Shown: positions 9,277 to 17,390 of the stretch, piece by piece
Numbering within the stretch: position 1 is the first letter of the stretch
Layout: each line of letters begins with the position of its first letter
Source of the DNA: Thermoplasmata archaeon
GTDB taxonomy: Archaea; Thermoplasmatota; Thermoplasmata; Halarchaeoplasmatales; Halarchaeoplasmataceae
NCBI GenBank assembly: GCA_019594025.1
Contig: JAFDUB010000002.1
Location: 1-45,349, forward strand
DNA: 45,349 nt
Direction: 5' to 3'
The notes under the pieces: model-generated
Told to the model about the DNA's origin: nothing
Database searches by the model: none
Seen by the model: only the letters and a program-made list of their open reading frames with translations
Made by a program: the position numbers and the translations under genes

Positions 9277-9396
9277 ATTATATACTATAATACCATGGGG
9301 AAGGTTGGGTTCCGTATCTCAAGCTAAAAATTATTTGTATTCACGGTAAACTAGAACGGCTGAGAAGCCCCCAGTATTGTAACATCTAGTAATAAT

Positions 9397-10233
9397 TTAA
9401 GTGGAAAGCTCTATGTGTACCCTGGCTCGTGTAACGGTAAGGTCCGTTACATCTGGAAAATCAATCTCTATGTTGTTACCATCTACTATAAGACCGTCGA
9501 GTTCTAAAGTATCGTTAAACCATGTCCCCCAGGCACCCGGGTACGCTGTAATCATTTCAAAACTTACGTCGGTAACATTGGAATATGTTCTCCTGGTAGA
9601 GCCCCACAGTTCCGTTGTAATACCGACTACACCGGAACCGCCTGCTGATTCTCGGCGGGATGAGCTAATATCTATCAAAGTAAGAGAGATTGAATACGCC
9701 CCATCATACTCATCTATACGTATATGTGGTGGAGCTCTTAGAACTGCACCCTGGGGTTGTTCAAGGATTATAGCACCGTGTTCGTAAGCGATCGTCTGCT
9801 CTTCGAAGTAGCGGTTAAGGACCTGTAAGGATACGTTACCTTGACCTTCGTAACTTCTTTGAGTAGCTCCATCAAAAAAGGTAACATCAAAGCCACCCCA
9901 CCTAGGAGTCGATCTGATAACCCCTGGTGTCTGACTCGCAAACATCGGTACCCCCTCTGAACCTAAACGCATGGTTGAATATAGAGGATAATCTGTATAA
10001 TCATTCATGATTAGATTATCTATGTTCCCTTTTAGATAAGAAAAATGCTGCATCGCCTCTTCCGAATGATATGCTTCGTTGTCCTCCATCCATACCGGAA
10101 CATACTGTTGGGTAATCAATGAAAGCAGGCTAAGGAACACCAACAATGCCATTATGGTACCAACGGTGGTAGCTACACCTTCATTTGATTCTTTTAGTGC
10201 ACTTCTTTTAGGTACTCGTTTCAATCTTTTCAT
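9397..10233 (-). CDS. Type IV pilin-like secreted protein (last gene of the pilus-like operon)
   Basis: 278 residues. The N-terminus is strongly basic (residues 1-13) and then reads SNEGVATTVGTIMALLVFLS, a class III (type IV pilin-like) signal in which a short charged leader precedes a hydrophobic helix of about 20 residues. Cleavage near the Gly of EGVATT by a prepilin peptidase is inferred. The remaining 230 residues look like an extracellular beta-rich domain with several N-x-S/T sequons. The start overlaps the stop of the upstream ATPase gene by ATGA, so the two are translationally coupled. It is probably a pilin or minor pilin, or a pilus-tip protein, of the machine encoded upstream. No prepilin peptidase gene is present in the window. 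Confidence 0.7.
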   Translation of the reverse strand: MKRLKRVPKRSALKESNEGVATTVGTIMALLVFLSLLSLITQQYVPVWMEDNEAYHSEEAMQHFSYLKGNIDNLIMNDYTDYPLYSTMRLGSEGVPMFASQTPGVIRSTPRWGGFDVTFFDGATQRSYEGQGNVSLQVLNRYFEEQTIAYEHGAIILEQPQGAVLRAPPHIRIDEYDGAYSISLTLIDISSSRRESAGGSGVVGITTELWGSTRRTYSNVTDVSFEMITAYPGAWGTWFNDTLELDGLIVDGNNIEIDFPDVTDLTVTRARVHIELST

Positions 10234-11873
10234 CTAGAACCCTCCTCTTCCATAAATTCCCGAACCATATCCATTACGGATTTTTTGTCCCTATAGTAGG
10301 AAGCCGTTATATGGGCAAAGTCACGATAGTTCATGATGTCCTTTTTATCCATATAATCTAAAACCATCTTACGACGTTTAACTTCCTTCTCCATCTCACG
10401 GGAGGTCCAATTCTTTTCCTGTGCCACACGGCTGTAAACATAGCTGTGTCCGCTGTAATTAAAAGAATCATCAGCGGGATTCCATGTGTAGGCCTTATTG
10501 GTGATCAATTCATCAGTATCCGGATCTACCCCGACTACCTCTGTTATAGCTTTTATTCTCCTTACCATCTTGGTACCGACCTTGACTTTCCCCTGCAAAA
10601 GCACGATGTCCAAAGCACCTACCAATGCCCTAGGTAGATTGATTGGATCGTTTTCCATCCTATTTACCATGGTCTGAACATCGTCGGCGTGGAAAGTGGT
10701 GTAAGCACTTTTTCCTGTAGCCATCGCCTGGAAAACAACGTAGGCCTCGGCCCCTCTAACCTCTCCTACCATGAGATACTGAGGACGCTGACGCAGTGCG
10801 GCCTGAAGTAACTCAAACATGTCGATCTCGCCGGCCTTCTTACCAGTCTCATCGGTCTCACCGAAACCACTACGGGTCAACAACGGTACCCAATTGTCAT
10901 GGGGAAGGTTCAATTCACGTGTATCTTCAATACTCACTATTTTCATCTGAGGAGGTATGAACAACAATATCGCATTGAGCGTCGTCGTTTTACCTGATGC
11001 CGTACCCCCACATATCAACATCGATTGGCCGGTTTCGATGGCAATCCATGCATAGGCCATCATCTCTGGATTGAAGGTTTTAAAATCTATTAGGTTGATT
11101 GGTGTATAGGGCTCCTCCTCGAAACGTCTTATTGTGAAAGAAGAGCCTTTCTGAGTCACATGTGTACCAAGGGTTTCTTGAAGTCTGGAGCCGTCAGGCA
11201 TGGTAGCATCGAGCATCGGATCCGCTACGGATATGTGTTTACCGCTACGCTGGGCTATCCACACAACGAAATTATCCAGTTCTGATGCATCCTCAAAAAT
11301 CACGTTGGATTTCATGGAACCGTACTTACGGTGAAAAACGAATATAGGAATCCCTACGCCGTCGCAGGAGATATCTTCCGGGTCTAAATCGTTCATTATT
11401 ACATCGATTGGGCCGTAGCCGAGGAAATCTCTTTTTATGTAATACTGGATTCTGTTCTCAGAAACAGGTCGGAGTTTGATATCCATATCGTTTAATATAG
11501 TGCGAACCTTTTTTTCTAGATGATCCTCCCGCCCCTTATCACCTTCTATTTTTACCAACTCAAATTCATCGATTATGCGGTTTTTTACAGTTTCTAATAG
11601 TGCCTCTTCGTCCTCATCAAGATCTGGTTCGATGACCTCGTAAATGTACTCGTTGCTTTTATTATCATAGCGTATACGCACGTAGGAATAAGGTTTTTCA
11701 ATAGGTGTTATCTCTATTTCTTTGACACTCTCTTCGACTATCTTTGGGATGGTAGTTATCGAGTCGCTTTTTGAACCTTTCTTTCCACCGGCCGGCATAT
11801 AAACCCTTTTAGGCTTATCGGTAACCCCTATCATCTTGAGTTTCTCTTTTATCTTATCTCCTATAGCAGCCAT
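10230..11873 (-). CDS. Type II/IV secretion-type ATPase (GspE/TadA/VirB11 family), copy 2
   Basis: A hexameric motor ATPase of the type IV pilus/archaellum superfamily, about 547 residues. The Walker A motif GGTASGKT is at 289-296, the Asp-box IEDTRE at about 315-320, the Walker B-like LMVGEVRG at 367-374 and the His-box TTFHAD at 392-397. A conserved N-terminal segment (YSYVRIRYD, about 62-70) is shared with the other ATPase of this operon. I start at ATG 11873 because GAGGTGA lies 6 nt upstream; the ATG two codons earlier directly abuts that site. It follows the platform protein gene directly and overlaps the pilin-like gene. All motifs look intact. Whether it drives assembly or another step cannot be told from sequence. 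Confidence 0.92.
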   Translation of the reverse strand: MAAIGDKIKEKLKMIGVTDKPKRVYMPAGGKKGSKSDSITTIPKIVEESVKEIEITPIEKPYSYVRIRYDNKSNEYIYEVIEPDLDEDEEALLETVKNRIIDEFELVKIEGDKGREDHLEKKVRTILNDMDIKLRPVSENRIQYYIKRDFLGYGPIDVIMNDLDPEDISCDGVGIPIFVFHRKYGSMKSNVIFEDASELDNFVVWIAQRSGKHISVADPMLDATMPDGSRLQETLGTHVTQKGSSFTIRRFEEEPYTPINLIDFKTFNPEMMAYAWIAIETGQSMLICGGTASGKTTTLNAILLFIPPQMKIVSIEDTRELNLPHDNWVPLLTRSGFGETDETGKKAGEIDMFELLQAALRQRPQYLMVGEVRGAEAYVVFQAMATGKSAYTTFHADDVQTMVNRMENDPINLPRALVGALDIVLLQGKVKVGTKMVRRIKAITEVVGVDPDTDELITNKAYTWNPADDSFNYSGHSYVYSRVAQEKNWTSREMEKEVKRRKMVLDYMDKKDIMNYRDFAHITASYYRDKKSVMDMVREFMEEEGSR

Positions 11874-11879
11874 GTTCAT

Positions 11880-12803
11880 TCACCTCATGAGGTTTAATCC
11901 TCCAAATAATATCCGAAGGGCGACAAAACCCATCAACGTTAGAATGAAACTGTGCTGCATACCGCTGGCTAGCTTACCTGTCTGTAACACCCCCGCAACA
12001 ATACCGTCACCTATGCCGTGGGCGAACACTGCAAGTACGAATATGAATTCGATGACAGGTATATTCTCTGTTCTTATTTCCGCTGCCCCTGCTCCCCCTA
12101 CGGGTGTATCGACATCATCGGTTTCCATGCCACCTCCGGCCTCTGCCATCTGTGCAAGAAATTGTGTGCTTAGGATGATAATAACGACGATAAAAACTGC
12201 GAAGGAGATGTAGATTACAGCGAGATAAGAAGTCATGGCAATCTTCTGTTCATCTTCAGATAGATGCACTTGTTTGGTATCCTGAGACACCATACTTAAA
12301 ACATCAGCCACGTTACCACCGGCATCGTTTGCTTTGATGATGATAGCTACAACCCTGTTCACAAGTGGTGTGTCGACCCGTTCCGAAAAGAGATTTAGAG
12401 CCTCAGCAGCGGGAACCCCCCAATCGATTTGTGCGGCCATTTTGTTGATCTCTGGTGTTAATTTACCGTATCTGCCCGATGCGGAAACCACTATAGCGTC
12501 TGCTAGTGTCATTCCGAACCTTCCGGCCTCCGCCACATCACGAAGGAAATCGGGCAAGCGCCTTTCGATCCTATCGATCTCCTTCTGTTTTTTATTTATA
12601 TAAAAACCGGTGGGGCCGAGGAAAAGTATCGATCCGATCATGGCCCAATCGATGGGGTCTAGAGGAATAGGTGCGGCATCTATGGCGTTCAGAACCATTA
12701 TAAAAAAAGCAGCGGCTGATATGACCGCGGAAAACATTATTACTTCCTTGGTCCTGCCGAGCTTCAACATTTTTTGTAATTGACTTTCTTCTTCGTATGG
12801 CAT
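11880..12803 (-). CDS. Type II secretion F-domain (TadC/GspF-like) platform membrane protein, copy 2
   Basis: 307 residues with about 5-6 hydrophobic helices: two near the N-terminus (about residues 20-70), one near 195-215 and two close to the C-terminus. The cytoplasmic block between them (from about residue 80: RRLPDFLRDVAEAGRFGMTL, then NDAGGNVADVL) is the T2SSF domain that couples the motor ATPase to the pilus. A Gly/Ala-rich loop with acidic residues (about 220-245) sits before the final helices. It lies 7 nt after the other platform gene, which ends in TAG, and just before ATPase copy 2. The platform partner of that ATPase is inferred from adjacency. Confidence 0.85.
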   Translation of the reverse strand: MPYEEESQLQKMLKLGRTKEVIMFSAVISAAAFFIMVLNAIDAAPIPLDPIDWAMIGSILFLGPTGFYINKKQKEIDRIERRLPDFLRDVAEAGRFGMTLADAIVVSASGRYGKLTPEINKMAAQIDWGVPAAEALNLFSERVDTPLVNRVVAIIIKANDAGGNVADVLSMVSQDTKQVHLSEDEQKIAMTSYLAVIYISFAVFIVVIIILSTQFLAQMAEAGGGMETDDVDTPVGGAGAAEIRTENIPVIEFIFVLAVFAHGIGDGIVAGVLQTGKLASGMQHSFILTLMGFVALRILFGGLNLMR

Positions 12804-12810
12804 ATTTTCA

Positions 12811-13836
12811 CTAATCCTGGTTTATCAACCATATAATAAATATGAACCCTGCCTGGGCTCCGGGTATCATTATACCCACTATAGCGTAAAGGAAAGGTAT
12901 CGGATCTCCCGCGCCCATTCCCCCCATCAGGGCCATAATGGCCATTATGACCACAAGGAAAAGGGGAAATGCTACAACGACGGTTACAAAGGATTCCGCC
13001 ATCATACCCAGGGTTTCCATCTTCTGTTGGACTATAAGTTTACGGTTGTCCTGGTACTCCTTTAATTTAGATGTAAAGTATGGTTTCAATTTACCACCAG
13101 AACTTGAGGTGGTAATCACACCTTGTAAGAAGTCCCGGAAAGCTTCGGAAGGAGTTCTATCGGCGGCCCGTTGTAAGGCATTCAATATATCTATTCCCAA
13201 AAGTTCTGTATCCCTAGTTATCCATTCCGCTTCCTCCCTAACCTCTCCATAAAGAGGTTGTTTTGAAAGTTCTTTGAATATTAAATCAACATTTACATCC
13301 GCGGAAGACATGGCCGCGATAAAGCTCATGGCGTCGGGTAACTTTTTATCTATTTTTTTGGCACGTGAACTAGCTTTCATGTTCGGACTAAATTTCAAAC
13401 CGAAATAAGTACCGACCGGGGTAAGAACCGCCACAAGAATTCCCGATCCATAAAGGAATAATCCACCGCCAAGAAAGACGTCAAGGACCGGGCCTATAAA
13501 TATACCTGCGATTACCCCTACTACCATGGCAATGATCGTACTCATCCAAACATAGGATAAATACTCCTCTGACCTAATCTTCATATGGGCCTCCAGAAGG
13601 TCTTGTTCCAATTGTTCATCTTGTAGATTCTTACTCTTTACTATCGGACCCATTATATGCCAACAAAATTGTTTATAAGGAGATAAACGCAGGTACTCAG
13701 GCACCGCTGATTTGGGAAGTCTTACCAAATGAGGACCATAAGTTTCTATTCGATCACTTGGTTTAGCACGTTTTGTGGATATGAACTTATCTTTTTTGAA
13801 TCGTAATTTCTCAAAGGTATCCTCTATCTCAACCAT
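12811..13836 (-). CDS. Type II secretion F-domain (TadB/FlaJ-like) platform membrane protein, copy 1
   Basis: 341 residues. A charged cytoplasmic N-terminus of about 110 residues is followed by two membrane helices (about 112-160), a T2SSF cytoplasmic domain (DKKLPDAMSFIAAMSSADVN, then SSGGKLKPYF) and two or three C-terminal helices. A GGTGA site lies 6 nt upstream of ATG 13836, and that ATG overlaps the TGA of the ATPase copy 1 gene by 1 nt, a classical coupling. It differs from the second platform protein in having the long N-terminal extension. TadB/TadC-like pairs are common in archaeal type IV pilus systems. Here each platform gene is adjacent to one ATPase gene. Confidence 0.85.
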   Translation of the reverse strand: MVEIEDTFEKLRFKKDKFISTKRAKPSDRIETYGPHLVRLPKSAVPEYLRLSPYKQFCWHIMGPIVKSKNLQDEQLEQDLLEAHMKIRSEEYLSYVWMSTIIAMVVGVIAGIFIGPVLDVFLGGGLFLYGSGILVAVLTPVGTYFGLKFSPNMKASSRAKKIDKKLPDAMSFIAAMSSADVNVDLIFKELSKQPLYGEVREEAEWITRDTELLGIDILNALQRAADRTPSEAFRDFLQGVITTSSSGGKLKPYFTSKLKEYQDNRKLIVQQKMETLGMMAESFVTVVVAFPLFLVVIMAIMALMGGMGAGDPIPFLYAIVGIMIPGAQAGFIFIIWLINQD

Positions 13837-15527
13837 CAGACCTCACCCCTTATAAGAGCTAGAGTCTCCTCTGGTTCTTTGTAATATGATGTCACTATTT
13901 TCGATATCTGTTTATAATCTATGTCCTCCTGTTCCACAAGATGCTCTACGATCTCAACTCTGTTGTTGAACTCGTTGTTCATCTCCTCCTGGGTCATGTT
14001 CTTCATTTCCATAATGATATCCTGATTGTAACTGTGTCCTTTATAAATGAAACTGTCGGATTTTCGGTCCCAATCGAAGACAGTATTTGTGACCAATTCG
14101 TCACTTTCTGGTTCAAACCCAACCAACTCGGTTATCTCCTGTATACGCCTTACCTCCTCGTCCTGTACCCTCGCAAAAGTCTGAATTATCACGAACGAAA
14201 GTGCAGTTAAAAGAACTCGGGGACAGCTGATAGGTGGATTTTCTAATCTGTGAACCATGGATTCAACTGAATCAGCGTGCATGGTACTGTAAGTGGTGTG
14301 ACCGGTTGCCATAGCCTGGAACATGGTATTTGCCTCTTTACCTCGCACCTCACCCACGATGATATAATCGGGCCGCTGTCTTAAAGCGTTTCTCACCAAA
14401 TCGTACATGTTGACCTCTCCAGCCGCCCTACCTCCACTCTTCTTCTCCCCACTACCGGTACGGGTAGTACTCGGTATCCAATTTTCGTGAGGGAGGTTTA
14501 TCTCACGAGTGTCTTCCAAAGAGACTATCTTTAAACCTGGTGGGATGAACAGCGTAGCTGCGTTAAGGGTTGCAGTCTTACCGCAAGCCGTACCCCCGGC
14601 AACAATCATAGACATACCGTTTTCAACCATAAGCCACATATAAGCAATCATCTCAGGAGAAGCTGTATTGTATTGTATCAGTTTTACAGGTGTAAATGGT
14701 TCTTCCTTGAATCGTCGTATAGTTATAGAGGAACCACGGGTGGATATCTCGTTGGCATAGGTGGCTTGTACCCTATGCCCCCCTCTTGTGGTTCCATCGA
14801 GGATTGGGTTAGAAACAGATACTTGTTTTCCACATCTCTGGCCTAGTTGAATTATAAAGGAGTTTAACACCTTTTCATCTTCGAATTTAACATCGGTTCT
14901 GATGGATTCGTATTTCGTGTGATAGATAAAAAGAGGTGTGTCCACACCATCACAGGATATATCCTCAACCATATCGTCACTCATGATTACATCTATAGGT
15001 CCGTATCTAACGTAATCTCTGAGTATGTAATATATCAAACGTTTTTTAGATTTCTCCTCGATATTCAAGCTTCTGCTTCGGATGTAACTCTCGACACACT
15101 CTTCGATATACTCTTCCTTATCTTTACGGGCCATATGTTCCCAATCGTAGGAGAGTGTGCGGTCAAGTGTGTCTTTGATTAGAGAAAGCCATCCTTCTTC
15201 CTTTGGGGTTAAACTCGGTTCGATCGCCTGATATATATACTCCTTTGTATTATCGTCATATATTATCCTAACATAACTGAAGGGGGGATGGATCTTAAAT
15301 ATGTCCTTCACCGTAATATTTTCGCGGTCTGTCTCTGGTAGCCGGGTATATTCGGATATCCATCCTCCAGAACCCGCTTTGACCCTGTCTCTGTTTTTAA
15401 AATCTTCTTTGGATAACGTAACCCTTCTTGGTTTATGAGAAAATCCCAAAGGAGACGTAACCAAATTTGAAAGTTTGGTTAAGATATTGCTCTTCTTTTT
15501 CGAAGTGGTTTTCCCTGTTTGAGCCAT
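13836..15527 (-). CDS. Type II/IV secretion-type ATPase (GspE/TadA/VirB11 family), copy 1
   Basis: First gene of the pilus-like operon, 563 residues. Motifs are Walker A GGTACGKT at 311-318, Asp-box LEDTRE at 337-342, Walker B-like IIVGEVRG at 389-396 and His-box TTYSTMHAD at 411-419. The N-terminal 50 residues are very basic and Ser/Thr-rich. It is clearly a paralogue of the other ATPase in the operon: the regions around SYVRI, YGPIDVIM and the whole motor core align without gaps of note. Having two complete motor ATPases in one operon is unusual. Transcription probably begins near 15602 from the TATA box at 15625-15632, giving an untranslated leader of about 75 nt that contains a small hairpin. 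Confidence 0.92.
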   Translation of the reverse strand: MAQTGKTTSKKKSNILTKLSNLVTSPLGFSHKPRRVTLSKEDFKNRDRVKAGSGGWISEYTRLPETDRENITVKDIFKIHPPFSYVRIIYDDNTKEYIYQAIEPSLTPKEEGWLSLIKDTLDRTLSYDWEHMARKDKEEYIEECVESYIRSRSLNIEEKSKKRLIYYILRDYVRYGPIDVIMSDDMVEDISCDGVDTPLFIYHTKYESIRTDVKFEDEKVLNSFIIQLGQRCGKQVSVSNPILDGTTRGGHRVQATYANEISTRGSSITIRRFKEEPFTPVKLIQYNTASPEMIAYMWLMVENGMSMIVAGGTACGKTATLNAATLFIPPGLKIVSLEDTREINLPHENWIPSTTRTGSGEKKSGGRAAGEVNMYDLVRNALRQRPDYIIVGEVRGKEANTMFQAMATGHTTYSTMHADSVESMVHRLENPPISCPRVLLTALSFVIIQTFARVQDEEVRRIQEITELVGFEPESDELVTNTVFDWDRKSDSFIYKGHSYNQDIIMEMKNMTQEEMNNEFNNRVEIVEHLVEQEDIDYKQISKIVTSYYKEPEETLALIRGEV

Positions 15528-15567
15528 ATAACATCACATACCTAGTATACCTAATTAACGTTTCTGT

Positions 15568-15588
15568 CGCTTACCTCGAAGAGGAGCG
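15568..15588 (-). other. Hairpin in the leader of the pilus-like operon
   Basis: CGCT/AGCG and CCTC/GAGG form a bulged stem with a 3-nt loop, 41-61 nt upstream of the first start codon and inside the predicted leader. It could affect translation or be a protein site. No test is possible from sequence alone. Confidence 0.3.
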
Positions 15589-15624
15589 ATGTTTGATTTT
15601 CACCTTTGAGAATGCATTAAATGC

Positions 15625-15632
15625 TATTTATA
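15625..15632 (-). promoter_or_regulatory. TATA box of the pilus-like operon
   Basis: TATAAATA on the minus strand is the best TATA match upstream of ATPase copy 1. Transcription would start near 15602. Unlike most first genes in this window this one would have a leader of about 75 nt. Confidence 0.55.
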
Positions 15633-15640
15633 GGTGTTGG

Positions 15641-16201
15641 TTATTTTGCCTTTATCCAAGCTGACAACATCTTCTCACTATCGTCAGGCCCTCTCGCGTA
15701 TAATATATCCCCGGCACTTATAGTTGTTCCTTCGTCCGGACCGTATATCCAATCATTTCCTCTTCTTATAGCTATAACCCAAACACCGGTTTCTGTAGCG
15801 AGTTTAACATCACCTAGGGTCCTCCCATGAAGTGTCGAGCCGCTCTCGACTCTGTGCTTTAAAATAACTATGTCAGATTCATCCAAGCTCTTTCTAACAA
15901 CGGGATGGAGATCAATGTCTCGAAGCACTACATCCGCAATATCTAGAGCACCATCGGCGATCCTCTCAATGGAATCAGATATCCTCATGAGTATCAAACT
16001 TCTATCAAATGATTTATTGTCTTTGCAACCACCTAGTGCCGAGCGTATGAGGATCTCATGAAGTTTATCCACCCTGTCTTCAAGTTCGATAACTTCTTTT
16101 GCGATTTCTTTATTTTGATATATCAAGGCGGAGTATGCAAGGTCCAGCATAAGCTCTGACGTATTTTTCATCTCCAGAAGCACTCTATCCTCTTTGTTCA
16201 T
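15641..16201 (-). CDS. PhoU + TrkA_C (RCK_C) domain protein, probable cytoplasmic transport regulator B
   Basis: 186 residues with no signal peptide or membrane segment. Residues 1 to about 95 are helical and PhoU-like (MKNTSELMLDLAYSALIY). Residues about 105-186 are a TrkA_C domain (SGSTLHGRTLGDVKL, then GVWVIAIRRG, then ISAGDILYARG), a small ligand-binding fold found in K+ channel regulators. ATG 16201 overlaps the stop of the preceding paralogue by ATGA, with GGTGAT 4 nt upstream. It is the last gene of a four-gene unit behind two MgtE-type membrane proteins. The likely role is to bind a cytoplasmic ligand and gate or stabilise that transporter. This is inferred from domains and linkage. 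Confidence 0.82.
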   Translation of the reverse strand: MNKEDRVLLEMKNTSELMLDLAYSALIYQNKEIAKEVIELEDRVDKLHEILIRSALGGCKDNKSFDRSLILMRISDSIERIADGALDIADVVLRDIDLHPVVRKSLDESDIVILKHRVESGSTLHGRTLGDVKLATETGVWVIAIRRGNDWIYGPDEGTTISAGDILYARGPDDSEKMLSAWIKAK

Positions 16202-16857
16202 CTTATCACCTCGGACCAGGACATCTCCGCGTGGGCGACCTCTCTTACCTCTCTGTAACCTGATTCAACACCTCTTACTATCATAAGATCATTTTGCAAC
16301 AAACGTGTGTTCGCGTCGGGACCGAATATCCATCTGTTTTTCCTCCTGACCGCTATCACTCGGATACCGGTATAGGATTCGAGCATTAGTTGGCCTATGG
16401 TTTTACCGGCCATTTCGGAACCGGAGTATATAGAGACGGTGTGTATCTTTTCGTCGGCTTCAGAGAGTATATGAGGTAAAATCGCCCTCAGGTCTAGGTC
16501 CATGTCCAGAAGTTTTACCATGTCTTCGGCGGCGTCCGATATCTTCTCAGTGGCCGACGCCACCTGAAGAATACCTGTCATCTGTTCTGCATCATCCATG
16601 GACCGTGCACCGAGCATGCATTTCAAACGAATCTGGTACATCATCTTGTCCATCTCAGATTCAAGATGCCTGACTTCTTCAGCCAGTTCTCTGTTCTCAA
16701 AGGCTGCAGCCGCATAGGCTAAGTCCGTTATCAACTCGGTGGTATCCTTCATTAGAGTAAGGAGTTCCCTCACCGATGTTTGTTCATAGGGGATCTCCCC
16801 ATGCTCTTCTTCTAATTCTTTCTCTAACCTTGCTCTTCTCAAACTATCACCAACCAA
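16198..16857 (-). CDS. PhoU + TrkA_C (RCK_C) domain protein, probable cytoplasmic transport regulator A
   Basis: About 219 residues and a paralogue of the next gene. A charged N-terminal extension (about 1-28) is followed by a PhoU-like helical domain (about 29-125) and a TrkA_C domain (about 135-205; SGSEMAGKTIGQLML, then IRVIAVRRKNRWIFGPD). No ATG fits the start: TTG 16857 opens the frame, TTG 16842 lies just after a GGTGAT site, and the first ATG lies at codon 36, inside the PhoU-like domain. The gene overlaps the upstream MgtE-like gene by up to 19 nt, so translational coupling is likely. The pair probably forms a hetero-oligomer under the two-subunit membrane channel (inference). Confidence 0.8.
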   Translation of the reverse strand: MVGDSLRRARLEKELEEEHGEIPYEQTSVRELLTLMKDTTELITDLAYAAAAFENRELAEEVRHLESEMDKMMYQIRLKCMLGARSMDDAEQMTGILQVASATEKISDAAEDMVKLLDMDLDLRAILPHILSEADEKIHTVSIYSGSEMAGKTIGQLMLESYTGIRVIAVRRKNRWIFGPDANTRLLQNDLMIVRGVESGYREVREVAHAEMSWSEVIR

Positions 16858-17390
16858 ATCATGAACACCAGCGCGACTATGCCTATGAAGTCACATGCGG
16901 TGGTCACTATAGGGATAACTATGTTATCCGGATCGAGATTAACTTTGTAAGAATATAAAGTAGTGAAGACGGTTATAAAGGTAATGGAAACCGTGGTTAT
17001 TGCACCGGCACCCAAAATAATATACAACAGCTGTAAGAAGGTGAGGCCTAAAGGAAGTGTGAGGCTTGACAATGAAACCCCCAGCGCAAGTCCGCCAAAT
17101 ACAAAAACACCCATTAGAAGGGTGATCAGTAAGTTATCTTTCACCTCGTCGTCAAACATATCCGATTCGATGTATCCGGTGTGTAAGCCTGAAGATAACC
17201 TGGCACCCAGCACCGCACCTAGATTACCACCAACACCGTTTAAAATAGGCACCAGGAATAAGAGTACGGGAAACAAGATCAGCTCTTCTTCGATTGATTC
17301 TAAGACATGACCGCCGGCTATACCTATGAAGGCCATCAAAGCCAAGAGTCCGGCACTTTCTTTGAATATGTTCTTCCAGTGATACCTCAT
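16839..17390 (-). CDS. MgtE-type divalent cation transporter membrane subunit B
   Basis: 183 residues, about five membrane helices, containing only the MgtE/SLC41 membrane domain. There is no N-terminal MgtE_N or CBS regulatory part as in bacterial MgtE (about 450 residues). Family signatures are NGVGGNLGAVLGARLSSGLH (about 50-69) and DPDNIVIPIVTTACDFIG (about 152-169); the acid in the last motif matches the Mg2+ coordination region of MgtE. The start overlaps the stop of subunit A by ATGA, with GGAGG upstream. It probably pairs with subunit A as a heterodimeric Mg2+ (or other divalent cation) channel. Regulation would come from the PhoU/TrkA_C proteins encoded next. Confidence 0.88.
   Translation of the reverse strand: MRYHWKNIFKESAGLLALMAFIGIAGGHVLESIEEELILFPVLLFLVPILNGVGGNLGAVLGARLSSGLHTGYIESDMFDDEVKDNLLITLLMGVFVFGGLALGVSLSSLTLPLGLTFLQLLYIILGAGAITTVSITFITVFTTLYSYKVNLDPDNIVIPIVTTACDFIGIVALVFMIWLVIV

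Noticed and set aside
9110..9349. 79-codon open frame on the plus strand after the IS element
   Set aside because: No recognisable domain, no ribosome site, and it runs through the inverted-repeat structure; most likely chance.
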